A stretch of 13,792 bases of DNA from Prevotellaceae bacterium (GCA_031270565.1 JAISXJ010000094.1:1-13792); one strand, 5' to 3'. Positions 1 through 6,303 are shown, numbered from the stretch's first letter. Numbers and translations: made by a program. Notes: generated from the letters alone by a model not told the origin.

Positions 1-578
1 CTGCTACCGCGCTGTTCTTCCGAAAACTCGACGGTAAAAGGCGATGACGTATCTAATGCGGAGTGATTAAGTTCATCCACACTTTTGGGCGGCGTGTCAA
101 GCAACGCCCAATGAATCACAGCCCCGCTAATGCCTGCGGGCTTACCGCGATGTTCGCTGTTGTGGTCGTGAAAATGCACCGTCAGACGGCGCAAAACATC
201 CGTAGCAACACTGTAATCCGGGTACGTTGTCGGCACCGGAATGGGCGTGTGGCTGGTCTTGTGAATCGGCAAACCGAGATTGTCGCGGTCTTCGTCCGTC
301 ACTTTGTGATTGTTTGTCAGGTACTCGGCAATGGCTTTACGGAGCGCCTTTTCAAGGACGTCCCGCGCCTCTTTGCGAGCCTGAATAGCTGCTTTTGTGC
401 ATGTCGCGGGATTTTCCGCGATAGCATTAGCATCGATGAAAGTACTTCTCAGCGCATCCAGATTGCTATAGACGTCGGCAGGAAATCCTACCCGCGTCAA
501 AATGACGTCGAGATTGTAAAGAAAAGCAGTCACCCAAAGAATAAACTGGGCGTTAGCTGCGGGAATGAAATTACTCAT
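1..578 (-). CDS. Unrecognised protein, N-terminal part (runs off left edge)
   Basis: An open frame of 192 complete codons reads leftward from the ATG at 578-576 to the window edge with no stop, so the C-terminus is missing. The protein starts MSNFIPAANAQFILW and shows no convincing signal peptide. Residues about 40-110 are rich in Ala, Arg, Lys and Glu and look helical (for example KAAIQARKEARDVLEKALRK). After LGLPIHKTSHTPIPVP the character changes to short beta-like stretches (RRLTVHFHDHNSE, AVIHWALLDTPP), suggesting a helical N-terminal domain followed by a small beta-sandwich. From memory, proteins of this general type occur as hypothetical proteins in Bacteroidales, but I cannot name a family. 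The start is the first ATG after an AT-rich stretch with no Shine-Dalgarno. The last bases of an upstream repeat-derived ORF overlap this start (ATGAGTAA). A long repeat-filled leader precedes it. Coding is well supported by the unbroken frame and sensible composition; function is unknown. Confidence 0.75.
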   Translation of the reverse strand, partial: MSNFIPAANAQFILWVTAFLYNLDVILTRVGFPADVYSNLDALRSTFIDANAIAENPATCTKAAIQARKEARDVLEKALRKAIAEYLTNNHKVTDEDRDNLGLPIHKTSHTPIPVPTTYPDYSVATDVLRRLTVHFHDHNSEHRGKPAGISGAVIHWALLDTPPKSVDELNHSALDTSSPFTVEFSEEQRGS

Positions 579-1107
579 AGCATAAATAATTTAAAAAATT
601 AATTCTTAGAAATAGTTGATAATCAAAAGCTGTTTTATAATAATTTCGTGATTTCCGGTAACTTCCGGAAGATTTTATTTCGTATCGGGGATATTTTATT
701 TCATGAAATCTTGGTCTCCTATCATGAAATCTTGGCTCCATTTCATGAAATCTTGACTTCATTTCATGAAATCTTGGTCTCATTTCATGAAATCTTGGTC
801 TCATTTCATGAAATCTTGGTCTCATTTCATGAAATCTTGGTCTCATTTCATGAAATCTTGACTTCATTTCATGAAATCTTGGCTCCATTTCATGAAATCT
901 TGGTCTCATTTCATGAAATCTTGACTTCATTTCGTGAAATCTTGGCTTCCTATCATGAAATCTTGACGTCGTGTAATTACGTAAAGTTTTTATTTTGTTT
1001 CCGCAAAGTTTCCAAACAGAACGGCAACCCTCCCGACCATTCCGGAAGTTTGCCTTTATAGTTGTATATGTCGAAAAAACGCCAAAAAACTTCGCGCTGA
1101 TAATCAC
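571..1107 (-). other. Repeat-derived ORF (RFHEM repeats), doubtful as a gene
   Basis: A 178-codon open frame begins with GTG at 1107-1105 and ends with TAA at 573-571, overlapping the start of the left-edge gene by eight bases (ATGAGTAA). Its middle is the 21-bp array read on the minus strand as seven-residue units of the type FHEMRPR, FHEMEPR and FHEMKSR. Because the period is 21 bp (seven codons), frames on both strands stay open automatically; the plus strand reads FHEILVS units. The N-terminal 30 codons lie in the leader-like element, where comparison with the copy near 7455-7545 shows changes mostly at codon positions 1 and 2, unlike a selected protein. There is no ATG before the repeats. 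I regard it as probably non-coding, but the overlap with the next start would allow translational coupling if it is translated. Confidence 0.2.
698..970. repeat. Tandem array, 13 units of exactly 21 bp, palindromic core
   Basis: Thirteen head-to-tail units of exactly 21 bp run without any indel. Each unit is a 12-bp perfect palindrome ATTTCATGAAAT followed by a 9-bp spacer. Unit starts are 698, 719, 740 and so on to 950. The palindrome is intact except in units 2 and 13 (CTATCATGAAAT) and unit 12 (ATTTCGTGAAAT). Spacers come in a few types: CTTGGTCTC, CTTGGCTCC, CTTGACTTC and CTTGGCTTC, with the last unit ending CTTGACGTC. It is not a CRISPR array because the spacers are short and themselves repeated. 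On the minus strand it would lie in the 5' leader of the gene at 1-578. Possible roles are multiple binding sites for a dimeric protein, an RNA structural ladder, or a selfish satellite; none can be proved here. Confidence 0.95.
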
Positions 1108-1245
1108 AGATATAAAAGTTTCTAAAAAATGATAAGCCCCTGAATATAAGGTGTTTACGCGATTTCGGGGGGGGGTTTTGTAACGAGCTTGTCTGTAGCC
1201 GAATTAACCGTCTATTCTGCAAAAATTCCGAATATGTAATATCGG
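996..1245 (-). repeat. Leader-like dispersed element, copy A (minus orientation)
   Basis: Read on the minus strand this stretch matches 7297-7557 on the plus strand along most of its length. Shared landmarks in the same order are TAGACGGTT, CGGCTA, AAGCTCGTTACAAAA, a run of nine C followed by G, TATTCA, GGGCTTATCATTT, CATATACA, CTTCCGGAAT and GGTTGCCGTTCTGTTT in this copy. A gapless 90-base part (about 1018-1107 against 7456-7545) is about 80 percent identical by hand count. The nine-G run is at 1167-1175. The element lies between a possible promoter (1322-1350) and the 21-bp array, so it would be transcribed as 5' leader of the left-edge gene. No coding role is favoured because changes between copies avoid the third codon position. 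Confidence 0.85.
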
Positions 1246-1283
1246 GCGAAAACATAATCTTTAATGAACAATGAACAATTAAT

Positions 1284-1310
1284 AATTGAGAATTGAGAAT
1301 TGAGAATTGA
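1284..1310. repeat. 7-bp tandem repeat (AATTGAG)
   Basis: Three complete copies of AATTGAG at 1284-1304 plus a partial fourth (AATTGA), preceded by the related AATGAACAATTAATAATTG. This type of low-complexity AT repeat is familiar from Bacteroidetes intergenic regions. It sits just inside the predicted transcript of the minus-strand leader. Confidence 0.8.
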
Positions 1311-1321
1311 AAAGAACGGGG

Positions 1322-1350
1322 CAAATGTACAATTTTGTTTTTATAAACAA
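1322..1350 (-). promoter_or_regulatory. Possible Bacteroidetes-type promoter for the left-edge gene
   Basis: On the minus strand TACATTTG (1329-1322) fits the -7 consensus TAnnTTTG, and TTG at 1350-1348 lies 18 bases upstream as a near -33 element. The -7 box runs into GCCCCGTT, almost the same as after the box ahead of the FISUMP gene. If used, it would give a leader of more than 700 bases before the start at 578. Confidence 0.4.
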
Positions 1351-1426
1351 TGCGGAAAGTGAAATTTTTTTTTTAGTTGTCAGAATTAGCCACAGATTAC
1401 ACGGATTTACACGGAATTTGCTCCTG

Positions 1427-1491
1427 CTCGTTTGTAACGAGACAGGTCGTTAAAAACGACCAACCAATAACTCCTCTTCAGAGACGAGGAG
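1427..1491. repeat. Three consecutive perfect hairpins
   Basis: Three inverted repeats follow each other: CTCGTT-TGT-AACGAG (1427-1441), GGTCGTT-AAA-AACGACC (1445-1461), and CTCCTC-9 bases-GAGGAG (1471-1491). The first contains TTTGTAACGAG, which is also present in the leader-like element at 1177-1187 and, inverted, near 7363-7373. Just before them is a short direct repeat (ACAGATTACACGGATTTACACGGA) of a kind common between Bacteroidetes genes. Whether this is RNA structure or a mobile-element end is unknown. Confidence 0.7.
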
Positions 1492-1548
1492 TAGTGGAAA
1501 ACTGACAACTGAATAATATTTTTTTAGTTTTCGCAGATTCAAGTAACC

Positions 1549-1568
1549 AATGCAACTACAGTTGCATT
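1549..1568. terminator. Hairpin downstream of the restriction endonuclease gene
   Basis: AATGCAAC (1549-1556) pairs perfectly with GTTGCATT (1561-1568) around a four-base loop, 30 bases past the endonuclease stop codon. On the minus strand no T-run follows directly, so it is not a classical rho-independent terminator; it may still stabilise or end the transcript. Confidence 0.35.
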
Positions 1569-1597
1569 TACTATTTGAACTTACCGGTAGATATAAA

Positions 1598-2383
1598 TTA
1601 CAATATCTCTGTTACTTTTTCATATAAATTGGGAAAGCAATTTTGCCTCAATCTGAATTTTGTGCCATGATTGTGGCCTGTCCTTGCATCAAAATCAACT
1701 AATATATTACCATTCTCAAGTTCTTGCAAAAAACCTTCAAAAGAAAACTTTTGAAGCATTGTTACTTTGCTGTACTTATAAAATTCTTTTCCATCTTCTT
1801 TTTTAACTTCAGCCTGAACATAAAAACAGTTTAACAGTTTTGTGCCTGCCTTATTCGCTAAATCATCAAAGCCCCAGTAAGGCTGTGGGTTTAATTCTTC
1901 TAATCCAATGTTGGACTCAACTTGTTTTAACCAGTCTTTGTGCTTTTCAGAAACTTTTGTGGGGTCAAAAGAAATTAAAACTTTTCTGTTTTGTCTGTCA
2001 ATTTTCACCATAAATCCTCTATCACTTGGGGATTTTCCATGAATAGTTTGTCTAAAACTCATTTCATTATCAGGATATTGTTTACCTGCGTCTTCATGTT
2101 GCCAACCATAGTTTAATAATAAAATTTGTGGAACAAACTTTACAGCACGAGGAGATGGTTCAATGTGAAATAAAGTTGTTAATGAAGAAGTGTTTAATCT
2201 TTGTGCTTTCAGTTCCCATTCAGCAGCATTAGGAATTGGCAGATTATTTTCTTCAATTCCTAACAAATCCTCAAGGGTATTTCCAACACCACCGGCATTG
2301 CCTTTCCTTGCATTTTTAATCCAACCTTGCTCTGCAATTTTGTGGAACTCTTTAATGAGATTTTCTTTTGTATATAATTTCAT
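1598..2383 (-). CDS. Type II restriction endonuclease, MvaI/BcnI family
   Basis: A 261-residue protein starting MKLYTKENL. It resembles MvaI, a monomeric enzyme of about 246 residues cutting CCWGG; BcnI of the same family cuts CCSGG. Matching blocks, from memory of MvaI, are the N-terminal GGVGNTLEDLLG (31-42), the catalytic block ending EWELKAQR (E57, K59), SSLTTLF (66-72), the Gln-Thr-x-x-Gly segment near SFRQTIHG, YWGFDDL, and the C-terminal GHNHGTKFRLR, the DNA-contacting part of the family. The position of the first catalytic Asp in MvaI appears to be Asn52 here, which may be a subfamily trait or a defect. The start at 2383 is preferred over the longer frame to 2494 because it lies one base after the methyltransferase stop and gives the family length. 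The gene is clearly AT-richer than the chromosome to its right. It would cut unmethylated DNA; CCWGG or CCSGG is an inference. Confidence 0.85.
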   Translation of the reverse strand: MKLYTKENLIKEFHKIAEQGWIKNARKGNAGGVGNTLEDLLGIEENNLPIPNAAEWELKAQRLNTSSLTTLFHIEPSPRAVKFVPQILLLNYGWQHEDAGKQYPDNEMSFRQTIHGKSPSDRGFMVKIDRQNRKVLISFDPTKVSEKHKDWLKQVESNIGLEELNPQPYWGFDDLANKAGTKLLNCFYVQAEVKKEDGKEFYKYSKVTMLQKFSFEGFLQELENGNILVDFDARTGHNHGTKFRLRQNCFPNLYEKVTEIL

Positions 2384-2384
2384 C

Positions 2385-3161
2385 TTAATCAAATAATTTG
2401 GGGGTATGAAATTTTGTAACTTCACTATATTTCTTGTTTTTAGCAATTCTTTCTTCTGCCATTTTGCAATAGTCAGGGGAAAGTTCAATGCCAATATAAT
2501 TACGCTTCAATCCCATTGCTACCACAGCAGTTGTTCCACTGCCCATGAATGGGTCTAATATGATTTGTGCATTTGTTGAGCCAATAATTCTATCAATCAA
2601 AGCAACAGGGAAAGGTGCAGGATGCCCGTTTTTCATTTCTTGAGTAAATTCCCAAACATCACCAACCCCATTGGATTTTGGAACAAGTTTAAAATCTGGC
2701 TTTGCAATCAAATAAATAACTTCATAGGTTGGCAAAAAATATCCCGGGTTAAAATTTATCCCTCCTTTTCTTCTCCAAATAATGATTTGTCTTACAGGAA
2801 AGCCATTTAATATATCTTGTCTGTCTTGTAATAACCCATCCTGTACTCTCCATTTATGATTGTAGAAAATAGCCCCATCATTTTTTATCAATCTAAACAT
2901 TTCTGTTAAACACTCTCTTTGCCATTTTACATATTGCTCATGTGGCATATTGTCATCATAGTGGCTATATCCATTTTGCAATGCAGCATTTGCCCATTTG
3001 CCACTTGTAGTACAAGGTTTCATTCCATTTCCTGTGGAATTTTTCAAATTATATGGAGGGGAAGTTACAGCCAAATCAATAGAATTGCTTGGCATTTCTT
3101 TCATTGTAGCCAAGCAATCGGCACAAATTATCGTATTTAGATACTTATCTATCATTTCCAT
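2385..3161 (-). CDS. Type II DNA methyltransferase, beta class, probably N4-cytosine
   Basis: A 258-residue protein with motif IV TSPPYNL near residue 33-39 and motif I DPFMGSGTT near residue 204-212, the order of the beta class. SPPY-type motif IV is usual in N4-cytosine enzymes and also found in some N6-adenine enzymes; the MvaI-like partner, whose cognate enzyme in Kocuria is N4-cytosine specific, favours N4-cytosine. It uses S-adenosylmethionine to protect the host site. The C-terminal IGIELSPDYCKMAEERI is motif II-like. It is transcribed first; its stop TAA (2387-2385) is followed after a single G by the endonuclease ATG, so the two are probably translationally coupled. There are two close starts, ATG at 3161 and ATG at 3155; a promoter ten bases upstream makes the message nearly leaderless, which may favour the second. 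Base composition is AT-rich, consistent with transfer. Confidence 0.92.
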   Translation of the reverse strand: MEMIDKYLNTIICADCLATMKEMPSNSIDLAVTSPPYNLKNSTGNGMKPCTTSGKWANAALQNGYSHYDDNMPHEQYVKWQRECLTEMFRLIKNDGAIFYNHKWRVQDGLLQDRQDILNGFPVRQIIIWRRKGGINFNPGYFLPTYEVIYLIAKPDFKLVPKSNGVGDVWEFTQEMKNGHPAPFPVALIDRIIGSTNAQIILDPFMGSGTTAVVAMGLKRNYIGIELSPDYCKMAEERIAKNKKYSEVTKFHTPKLFD

Positions 3162-3171
3162 AAATTTTCTG

Positions 3172-3203
3172 CGAAGGTACTCAAAATATTTTAAACAGTC
3201 AAA
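3172..3203 (-). promoter_or_regulatory. Promoter of the restriction-modification pair
   Basis: On the minus strand TTTG (3203-3200), 20 bases, then TACCTTCG (3179-3172) fit the Bacteroidetes sigma consensus TTTG-N19 to 21-TAnnTTTG with one mismatch. Only ten bases separate the -7 box from the ATG at 3161, so the transcript would have a leader of about five bases. Confidence 0.55.
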
Positions 3204-3401
3204 TAAAATCCCGCCCCCCTCGTCAGAGTATTCGTGTATTTGCTACGCCGAACATTGTTTTGTGTATTTGTGGCTAAATTACTCTCCTGAGAGAACGTTA
3301 AGGTCTTTAAGGACGTTAAGGAAAAACTGAAAACTAAACTCTACACTCTAAAAAACTACACTCTAAAAAAATATTATTCACTATTCGTTAAAAAAGGCGT
3401 T
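3204..3401. repeat. Intergenic repeat-rich gap with a 15-bp duplication
   Basis: Between the methyltransferase promoter and the end of nadB there is no gene. The gap holds GTTAAGG-type repeats (about 3297-3321) and a perfect tandem duplication CTACACTCTAAAAAA (3341-3355 and 3356-3370), followed by ATTATTCACTATTC (3373-3386). The last two motifs recur in inverted order and orientation at 9170-9208. No convincing terminator stem follows nadB. Confidence 0.7.
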
Positions 3402-4961
3402 TCACGGATAATCTATATTGTAATGCAGTCCGCGACTTTCCTGACGGGCTGTCGCCTGCTTTATAACAAGATAAGCCACACTGATACAGTTACGCAACTC
3501 ACACAGTTCGCGAGATACGACAGAGCAGTTGAACAGATTTTCCGTTTCACGAAACAATATCTCAAGGCGGCTCATAGCCCGTTTTAAACGCAGGTTAGAA
3601 CGCACAATGCCGACGTATGAACTCATAATCTGCTGCACCTCTTTCAGGCTTTGGGTGATAAGCACCAATTCTTCAGGATGTGAAGTGCCGTCATCGTTCC
3701 ATTCCGGAATATCGTTGCGGAAATCACAGTTTTCGATGCAGGCGATACTGTGTTGTGCCGCCGCGTCAGCATAAACAATCGCCTCTATCAGGGAATTTGA
3801 CGCCAGACGGTTTGCACCGTGCAAGCCTGTACAGGCACATTCACCCGCAGCGTAGAGCCTGTGAATGGATGTTTTACCGTCAGTATCCACCACAATGCCG
3901 CCGCAAAGATAGTGCGCGGCAGGCGCTACGGGAATATACTCTTTCGTAATGTCTATTCCGCAGGCAAGGCAGGTTTGGTATATCGTCGGGAAATGCGCCT
4001 TTGTCGTTTCGGGGTCTTCGCCGGTCACGTCTAAGTAAACGTAATCGCTGCCTGAGAGTTTCATCTCGGTATCAATGGCTCGCGCCACGATGTCGCGGGG
4101 CGCCAGAGAGCCGCGATAGTCATAACGCTGCATAAAGGCTTCTCCCCCGAGAGTTCGCAATACGCCTCCATAACCGCGCAGCGCCTCCGTAATAAGAAAC
4201 GAGGGACGCTTGCCGGCATAGTAGAATGCCGTTGGATGAAACTGGACAAATTCCATATCACGAATCAATCCCCGCGCCCTGTGAACCATTGCAATGCCGT
4301 CGCCTGTCGCCACCGGCGGATTGGTAGTGGTGTGGTAGATGTTGCCAATGCCCCCCGTCGCCAGCATCGTTACCTTGCCAAGCATCGTAAGGATATGCCG
4401 CGAGCGAACGTCCAGTGCGTAGATGCCGTAACAGGTAATATCTGGAGTTCGGCGCGTAACCACCTGTCCCAAATGGTGCTGCGTAAGCAAATCAATGGCA
4501 AAATGGTATTCAAAAACCTCAATATTCGGATGATTGCGAATACGGGCAATCAGACTTTGCTGTATCTCCGCGCCTGTGGAGTCCTTGTGGTGTAAAATAC
4601 GGTATTCGGAATGACCGCCCTCCCTGTGCAGGTCGAAACTGCCGTCGGGAGTTTTATCAAAATCCACGCCCCAGTCGAGAAGCTGAGCTATCTGCAACGG
4701 CGCGCCGGTAACCACCTTTTCAACGGCGTCAAGATTGCACATGCCATCGCCTGCAACAAGCGTGTCCTGAATATGTTTTTCATAATTATCCAAAACGGTA
4801 TTGGTAACGGATGAAATACCGCCCTGTGCCAGCGCAGTGTTCGCCTCGTCAAGCGTAGTTTTACACACTATCGCCACACGTCCCTTGTGCGCCACCTTCA
4901 GCGCGTAACTCATGCCGGCAATACCGCTACCTACCACCAGAAAATCGAATCTTTTCTGCAT
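3402..4961 (-). CDS. nadB: L-aspartate oxidase
   Basis: A 519-residue flavoprotein that oxidises L-aspartate to iminoaspartate, the first step of de novo NAD synthesis; fumarate is the likely electron acceptor in an anaerobe. The N-terminal FAD-binding motif is VVGSGIAG (9-16). The succinate dehydrogenase/fumarate reductase fold is evident from ALAQGGISS (43-51), ATGGIGNIY (201-209), FVQFHPTAF (238-246), ITEALRG (257-263), APRDIVARAI (287-296), AAHYLCGGI (348-356) and GANRLASNSLIEA (382-394). Counting places H242, E259, R289, H350 and R385 at positions matching the E. coli active-site residues His244, Glu260, Arg290, His351 and Arg386. Length is normal for the family. It begins six bases after the GNAT stop and is last in a four-gene unit. 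The next enzyme, quinolinate synthase NadA, is not in the window. Start: the only ATG that precedes the FAD motif at the right distance. Confidence 0.96.
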   Translation of the reverse strand: MQKRFDFLVVGSGIAGMSYALKVAHKGRVAIVCKTTLDEANTALAQGGISSVTNTVLDNYEKHIQDTLVAGDGMCNLDAVEKVVTGAPLQIAQLLDWGVDFDKTPDGSFDLHREGGHSEYRILHHKDSTGAEIQQSLIARIRNHPNIEVFEYHFAIDLLTQHHLGQVVTRRTPDITCYGIYALDVRSRHILTMLGKVTMLATGGIGNIYHTTTNPPVATGDGIAMVHRARGLIRDMEFVQFHPTAFYYAGKRPSFLITEALRGYGGVLRTLGGEAFMQRYDYRGSLAPRDIVARAIDTEMKLSGSDYVYLDVTGEDPETTKAHFPTIYQTCLACGIDITKEYIPVAPAAHYLCGGIVVDTDGKTSIHRLYAAGECACTGLHGANRLASNSLIEAIVYADAAAQHSIACIENCDFRNDIPEWNDDGTSHPEELVLITQSLKEVQQIMSSYVGIVRSNLRLKRAMSRLEILFRETENLFNCSVVSRELCELRNCISVAYLVIKQATARQESRGLHYNIDYP

Positions 4962-4967
4962 ATCGTT

Positions 4968-5237
4968 TTAAACTCTAAGCGTGTTGTACTGGGGATGACG
5001 TTCCATAAACCCTTTGGCATAGGCGCAGAGCGGCTGAACGTGTAAACTGTTTGTTGAGGCATATTCCAGCAGATACGTAATCAGGGCAGCCGCTACGCCG
5101 CGTCCTCGCAGTTCGTACGGCACAAAGGTATGGGTGATACGCATAGTTGTGCCGTCCATTTGATATTCCACTACACAGCGTTTTGCCTCTATAAACGTCT
5201 CGCAGAAACACGCGGACGGGTTGTGATTGATTGTCAT
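4968..5237 (-). CDS. Small GNAT-fold N-acetyltransferase (YidJ/YjdJ-like)
   Basis: An 89-residue protein of the short GNAT group found in many bacteria. The acetyl-CoA pyrophosphate-binding loop is RGRGVA (44-49), followed by the helix AALITYLLEYA, and the C-terminal PLCAYAKGFMERHPQY matches the conserved end of the YidJ-type family (P69, C71, Y73). The N-terminal half has only a shortened GNAT fold, normal for this group. Substrate is unknown. The ATG at 5237 is preferred to the one at 5315, because the longer form would overlap the end of the upstream gene and adds a basic stretch absent from the family. It lies 25 bases after the Smr gene and six bases before nadB, so all are probably co-transcribed. 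Confidence 0.85.
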   Translation of the reverse strand: MTINHNPSACFCETFIEAKRCVVEYQMDGTTMRITHTFVPYELRGRGVAAALITYLLEYASTNSLHVQPLCAYAKGFMERHPQYNTLRV

Positions 5238-5262
5238 ATCGGTTAATAATTTATTTCTATTT

Positions 5263-6303
5263 CTATCGGATTGTAACCTGCGTTGCGCCGAAGCCATATT
5301 GCTGAAAAGAGGCATCCTGAAAGTCGCAACGGCTATACTTCGACCTCAATTCTTTTTCTATGGCTTTACGCAGAACGCCTTCGCCCTTGCCATGAATGAA
5401 AACAATTTTGTGTCCCCTGTTTTTACGACAGGCGTGCATCACCTCATTGAATTTGTCTAACTGCATTTCCAGCATATCGCCGTTGGACATGCCTGCTGTC
5501 GAATCTGTCAGGGCAGAAATATGCAGGTCAACCTCTGTTGGAAGCGTCGGCTTCAGCTTTGGGAGAACATCCGGCAAAACGGGCGTATCTTTCTGTCCGC
5601 CGCCAAACAGCGTATCGGGATTGACGGATAGAACAGCTTCGGGATAATCATTCTTAAGAACGGTAAGCAACAGGGCTTTCTGCTCAAAGAAGTCATTATC
5701 TTTAAAACTGTGTAATTTATAGAACTTCGATAATGTTGTTCGGAACGTTGCATCAATGCCTGCTTTGGGTGTAAACGGTTTGTTCTGTTTATAAACGAAT
5801 CCCTGAAAGCGGATTGTTTCCCAGTCGTTGAGATTGATTTTATCAATGGTAGCGATTTGCAATTGTGTTTGTGGCTCAATGAGATTAATGCTCTGCACAA
5901 CGGACGGGTCTTTGCCCAGCAACAGTTGGCAGGAGAGGTAATAGTTGCTGTCATTAATCACGTAACAATCGACGGGCGAATTTTGCAAATCGGTGATTTG
6001 ATGAGGCATAAAAGCCAGAAAAACGCTTACCATCTCGCCTTCGGGCGTTTCGTCCGCTTCATCAAATGTATATGCTTCTTGCAGTGCATCAACTGCCGCC
6101 GTCTCCTGTGGCGCTTCGGCTGTTTGGGCGGAGGCAACCGGAAAATTGTAGCCATTCGTCGATACAACCACCAGTTCACGACACAGGACAGGCGTTTCAA
6201 AGCCATCCGCCTCAAGCACCAGAGCGACCTCTTTCGACTGAAACTTGGTGATGACCCCACCACCAACAGCATTTAAGTAACGAACCGTATCCCCTGTCTT
6301 CAT
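5263..6303 (-). CDS. DUF2027 and Smr domain protein
   Basis: A 346-residue protein with the layout seen in Bacteroidetes DUF2027 proteins. Residues 1-48 form a small KOW-like beta module (MKTGDTVRYLNAVGGGVIT). A middle domain, about 90-200, is followed by a linker and a C-terminal Smr domain, about 256-346. Smr signatures are VDLH (258-261) and HGKGEGVLR (304-312), with the final QYGFGATQVTIR strand. Smr domains are found at the end of MutS2 and in free-standing proteins and often have nucleic-acid nicking or RNA-cleaving activity; the LDLH-type and HGxGxG motifs are intact here, but activity in this family is not established. No MutS ATPase is present. Its ATG overlaps the TGA of the lolA-like gene by four bases (ATGA), indicating translational coupling. 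No signal peptide, so presumably cytoplasmic. Confidence 0.9.
   Translation of the reverse strand: MKTGDTVRYLNAVGGGVITKFQSKEVALVLEADGFETPVLCRELVVVSTNGYNFPVASAQTAEAPQETAAVDALQEAYTFDEADETPEGEMVSVFLAFMPHQITDLQNSPVDCYVINDSNYYLSCQLLLGKDPSVVQSINLIEPQTQLQIATIDKINLNDWETIRFQGFVYKQNKPFTPKAGIDATFRTTLSKFYKLHSFKDNDFFEQKALLLTVLKNDYPEAVLSVNPDTLFGGGQKDTPVLPDVLPKLKPTLPTEVDLHISALTDSTAGMSNGDMLEMQLDKFNEVMHACRKNRGHKIVFIHGKGEGVLRKAIEKELRSKYSRCDFQDASFQQYGFGATQVTIR

Noticed and set aside
63..602. Plus-strand 179-residue frame
   Set aside because: It is antisense to the minus-strand frame starting at 578, which has a more protein-like composition and a plausible start; the plus translation is Cys- and Arg-rich without domains.
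698..970. CRISPR array
   Set aside because: Repeats are 12-bp palindromes with 9-bp spacers that are themselves repeated; real CRISPR spacers are about 30 bases and unique, and no cas gene is near.
648..1061. Plus-strand protein of FHEILVS repeats
   Set aside because: The frame is open only because the 21-bp period is a multiple of three; there is no promoter or conserved domain, and it is antisense to the likely leader.
4236..4595. Plus-strand frames opposite nadB
   Set aside because: Antisense shadows of a well-conserved full-length nadB.
5238..5315. N-terminal extension of the GNAT protein
   Set aside because: Would overlap the end of the Smr gene by about 50 bases and adds a basic stretch not found in this short family.
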